Assembly: GCA_023231475.1 (NCBI GenBank)
Contig: JALJEE010002881.1
Location: forward strand, 1 to 59,665
Origin: Seison nebaliae
Taxonomy: Eukaryota > Rotifera > Pararotatoria > Seisonacea > Seisonidae
Reading direction: 5' to 3'
Length of the DNA stretch: 59,665 nucleotides
Positions 59,081 to 59,665 of this stretch are shown here, in pieces. A program made the position numbers and the translations under genes. Each line of letters starts with the position of its first letter. Positions within the stretch are counted from its first letter, which is position 1. The notes under the pieces were generated by a model. The model made no database searches and was not told where the DNA came from. It saw only the letters and a program-made list of their open reading frames with translations.

Positions 59081-59665
59081 TAGGGCTGGGGGAATGATCC
59101 ACGATCCTTAAATGATAAGGATCGATCCTTCAATAAATTTTGGAAAAAAAAATCCAGAATCCAAACGACTCCTATACATACATTCGATCGATCCTAAGTA
59201 CGAGCCACAGTCATACATAGATCGACATGTAATTAGGATCGATCCAACACGTCGTTTTGAGTCGATCCTTCTGAACTTCAGCTGAAGATATTTTATTGAA
59301 AATAACTTTAAATTTTATCTAAGCAATGTATAATTTTCGACATTAATCTAATATTGTAGTATGAAGTTATACATGTTTAAGGTCTATTTTTTAAGGGCTA
59401 CAAGGTGGTTTGATTTCATTTGTATTTAAATTCTTTTTTTTCTGATAATTCAGTAATTTTGTAAAAAGAAAAACAGGTTAAAATTTAATGTTAAAAAAAG
59501 TTATAAAAAAAACGAATGAAAAAGAAATTATTGTCTAGGTTGTACATATTTTCGCCAATTCTTTATCACAATATCTTTATTAGAGTGCAGAAAAGTTAAC
59601 ATCGATAAATTATTATCGTTGAAACACTGCCTGTTTTTCCTAAAAATATTAGAAGCCGAAGAAAA
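59081..59665. mobile_element. Left end of a probable hAT-type DNA transposon
   Basis: From 59081 the sequence starts TAGGGCTGGGGGAATGATCC, like hAT terminal repeats of the (C/T)AGGGCTGGG type. The next ~200 bp are dense in GGATCGATCC/GATCC motifs, including perfect palindromes at 59117-59130 and 59237-59246, as expected for subterminal transposase-binding repeats. It interrupts the LINE endonuclease frame exactly at its left edge. If the duplication is 8 bp, the left copy is TTACATAG (59073-59080). The right end is outside the window. No transposase frame is visible before 59665. The hAT assignment rests on end sequence only. Confidence 0.5.

Overview
This window is nuclear DNA of a small-genome arthropod. 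AT content looks high, genes are close together, and introns are few and mostly 40-75 nt. The evidence for an animal is a run of recognisable metazoan genes (alpha-spectrin, Spire, PDE3, NF-YC, CstF-50, MPP6, CFDP1, TRAPPC13, glucose-6-phosphate isomerase). A two-domain chitin-binding (peritrophin-type) protein points to an ecdysozoan. Strong intron loss, tail-to-tail overlapping genes and fast-evolving proteins suggest a miniaturised mite, but no species can be named from the sequence alone.

Layout. 0.9-5.4 kb: METTL7-type methyltransferase, SUGCT-type CoA-transferase and a short adducin-like protein on the minus strand, then an 87-residue orphan on the plus strand. 5.5-11.1 kb: glucose-6-phosphate isomerase (+) facing a PDE3-type cyclic-nucleotide phosphodiesterase (-). 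11.1-17.6 kb: a gene-poor stretch with microsatellites. 17.6-20.4 kb: an intronless 930-residue orphan with a possible signal peptide and an RG/GN-rich tail. 20.7-31 kb: CstF-50 (-) divergent from alpha-spectrin (+). 32.2-39.9 kb: MPP6, a PXA-RGS-PX sorting nexin, CFDP1 (-) and NF-YC. 42-48.2 kb: Spire, an unidentified membrane protein, and an OLAH-type thioesterase (-) whose last codons overlap the membrane-protein gene. 48.6-49.2 kb: a secreted precursor (-) ending in a possible PDF-like amidated peptide. 49.2-52.7 kb: gene-poor. 52.8-58.5 kb: sepiapterin reductase (+), a 711-residue orphan (-), the chitin-binding protein (-) and TRAPPC13 (-). 58.8-59.7 kb: a LINE endonuclease remnant abutting the left end of a probable hAT-type transposon that runs off the window.

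The main observation is about splicing. I reconstructed 35 introns in 12 genes using reading-frame continuity and protein family conservation. Twenty-eight of them begin GTT rather than the usual GTA or GTG, and most lack G at +5. Acceptors look ordinary. If this holds genome-wide, the 5' splice-site consensus of this animal has shifted, with consequences for U1/U6 recognition and for gene prediction.

Functionally most genes are housekeeping: actin/spectrin cortex (spectrin, adducin-like, Spire), RNA processing (CstF-50, MPP6), chromatin and transcription (CFDP1, NF-YC), membrane traffic (sorting nexin, TRAPPC13) and metabolism (GPI, SUGCT, SPR, OLAH). They do not form an obvious co-regulated pathway. 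Exon boundaries given here come from conceptual splicing and have no transcript support.
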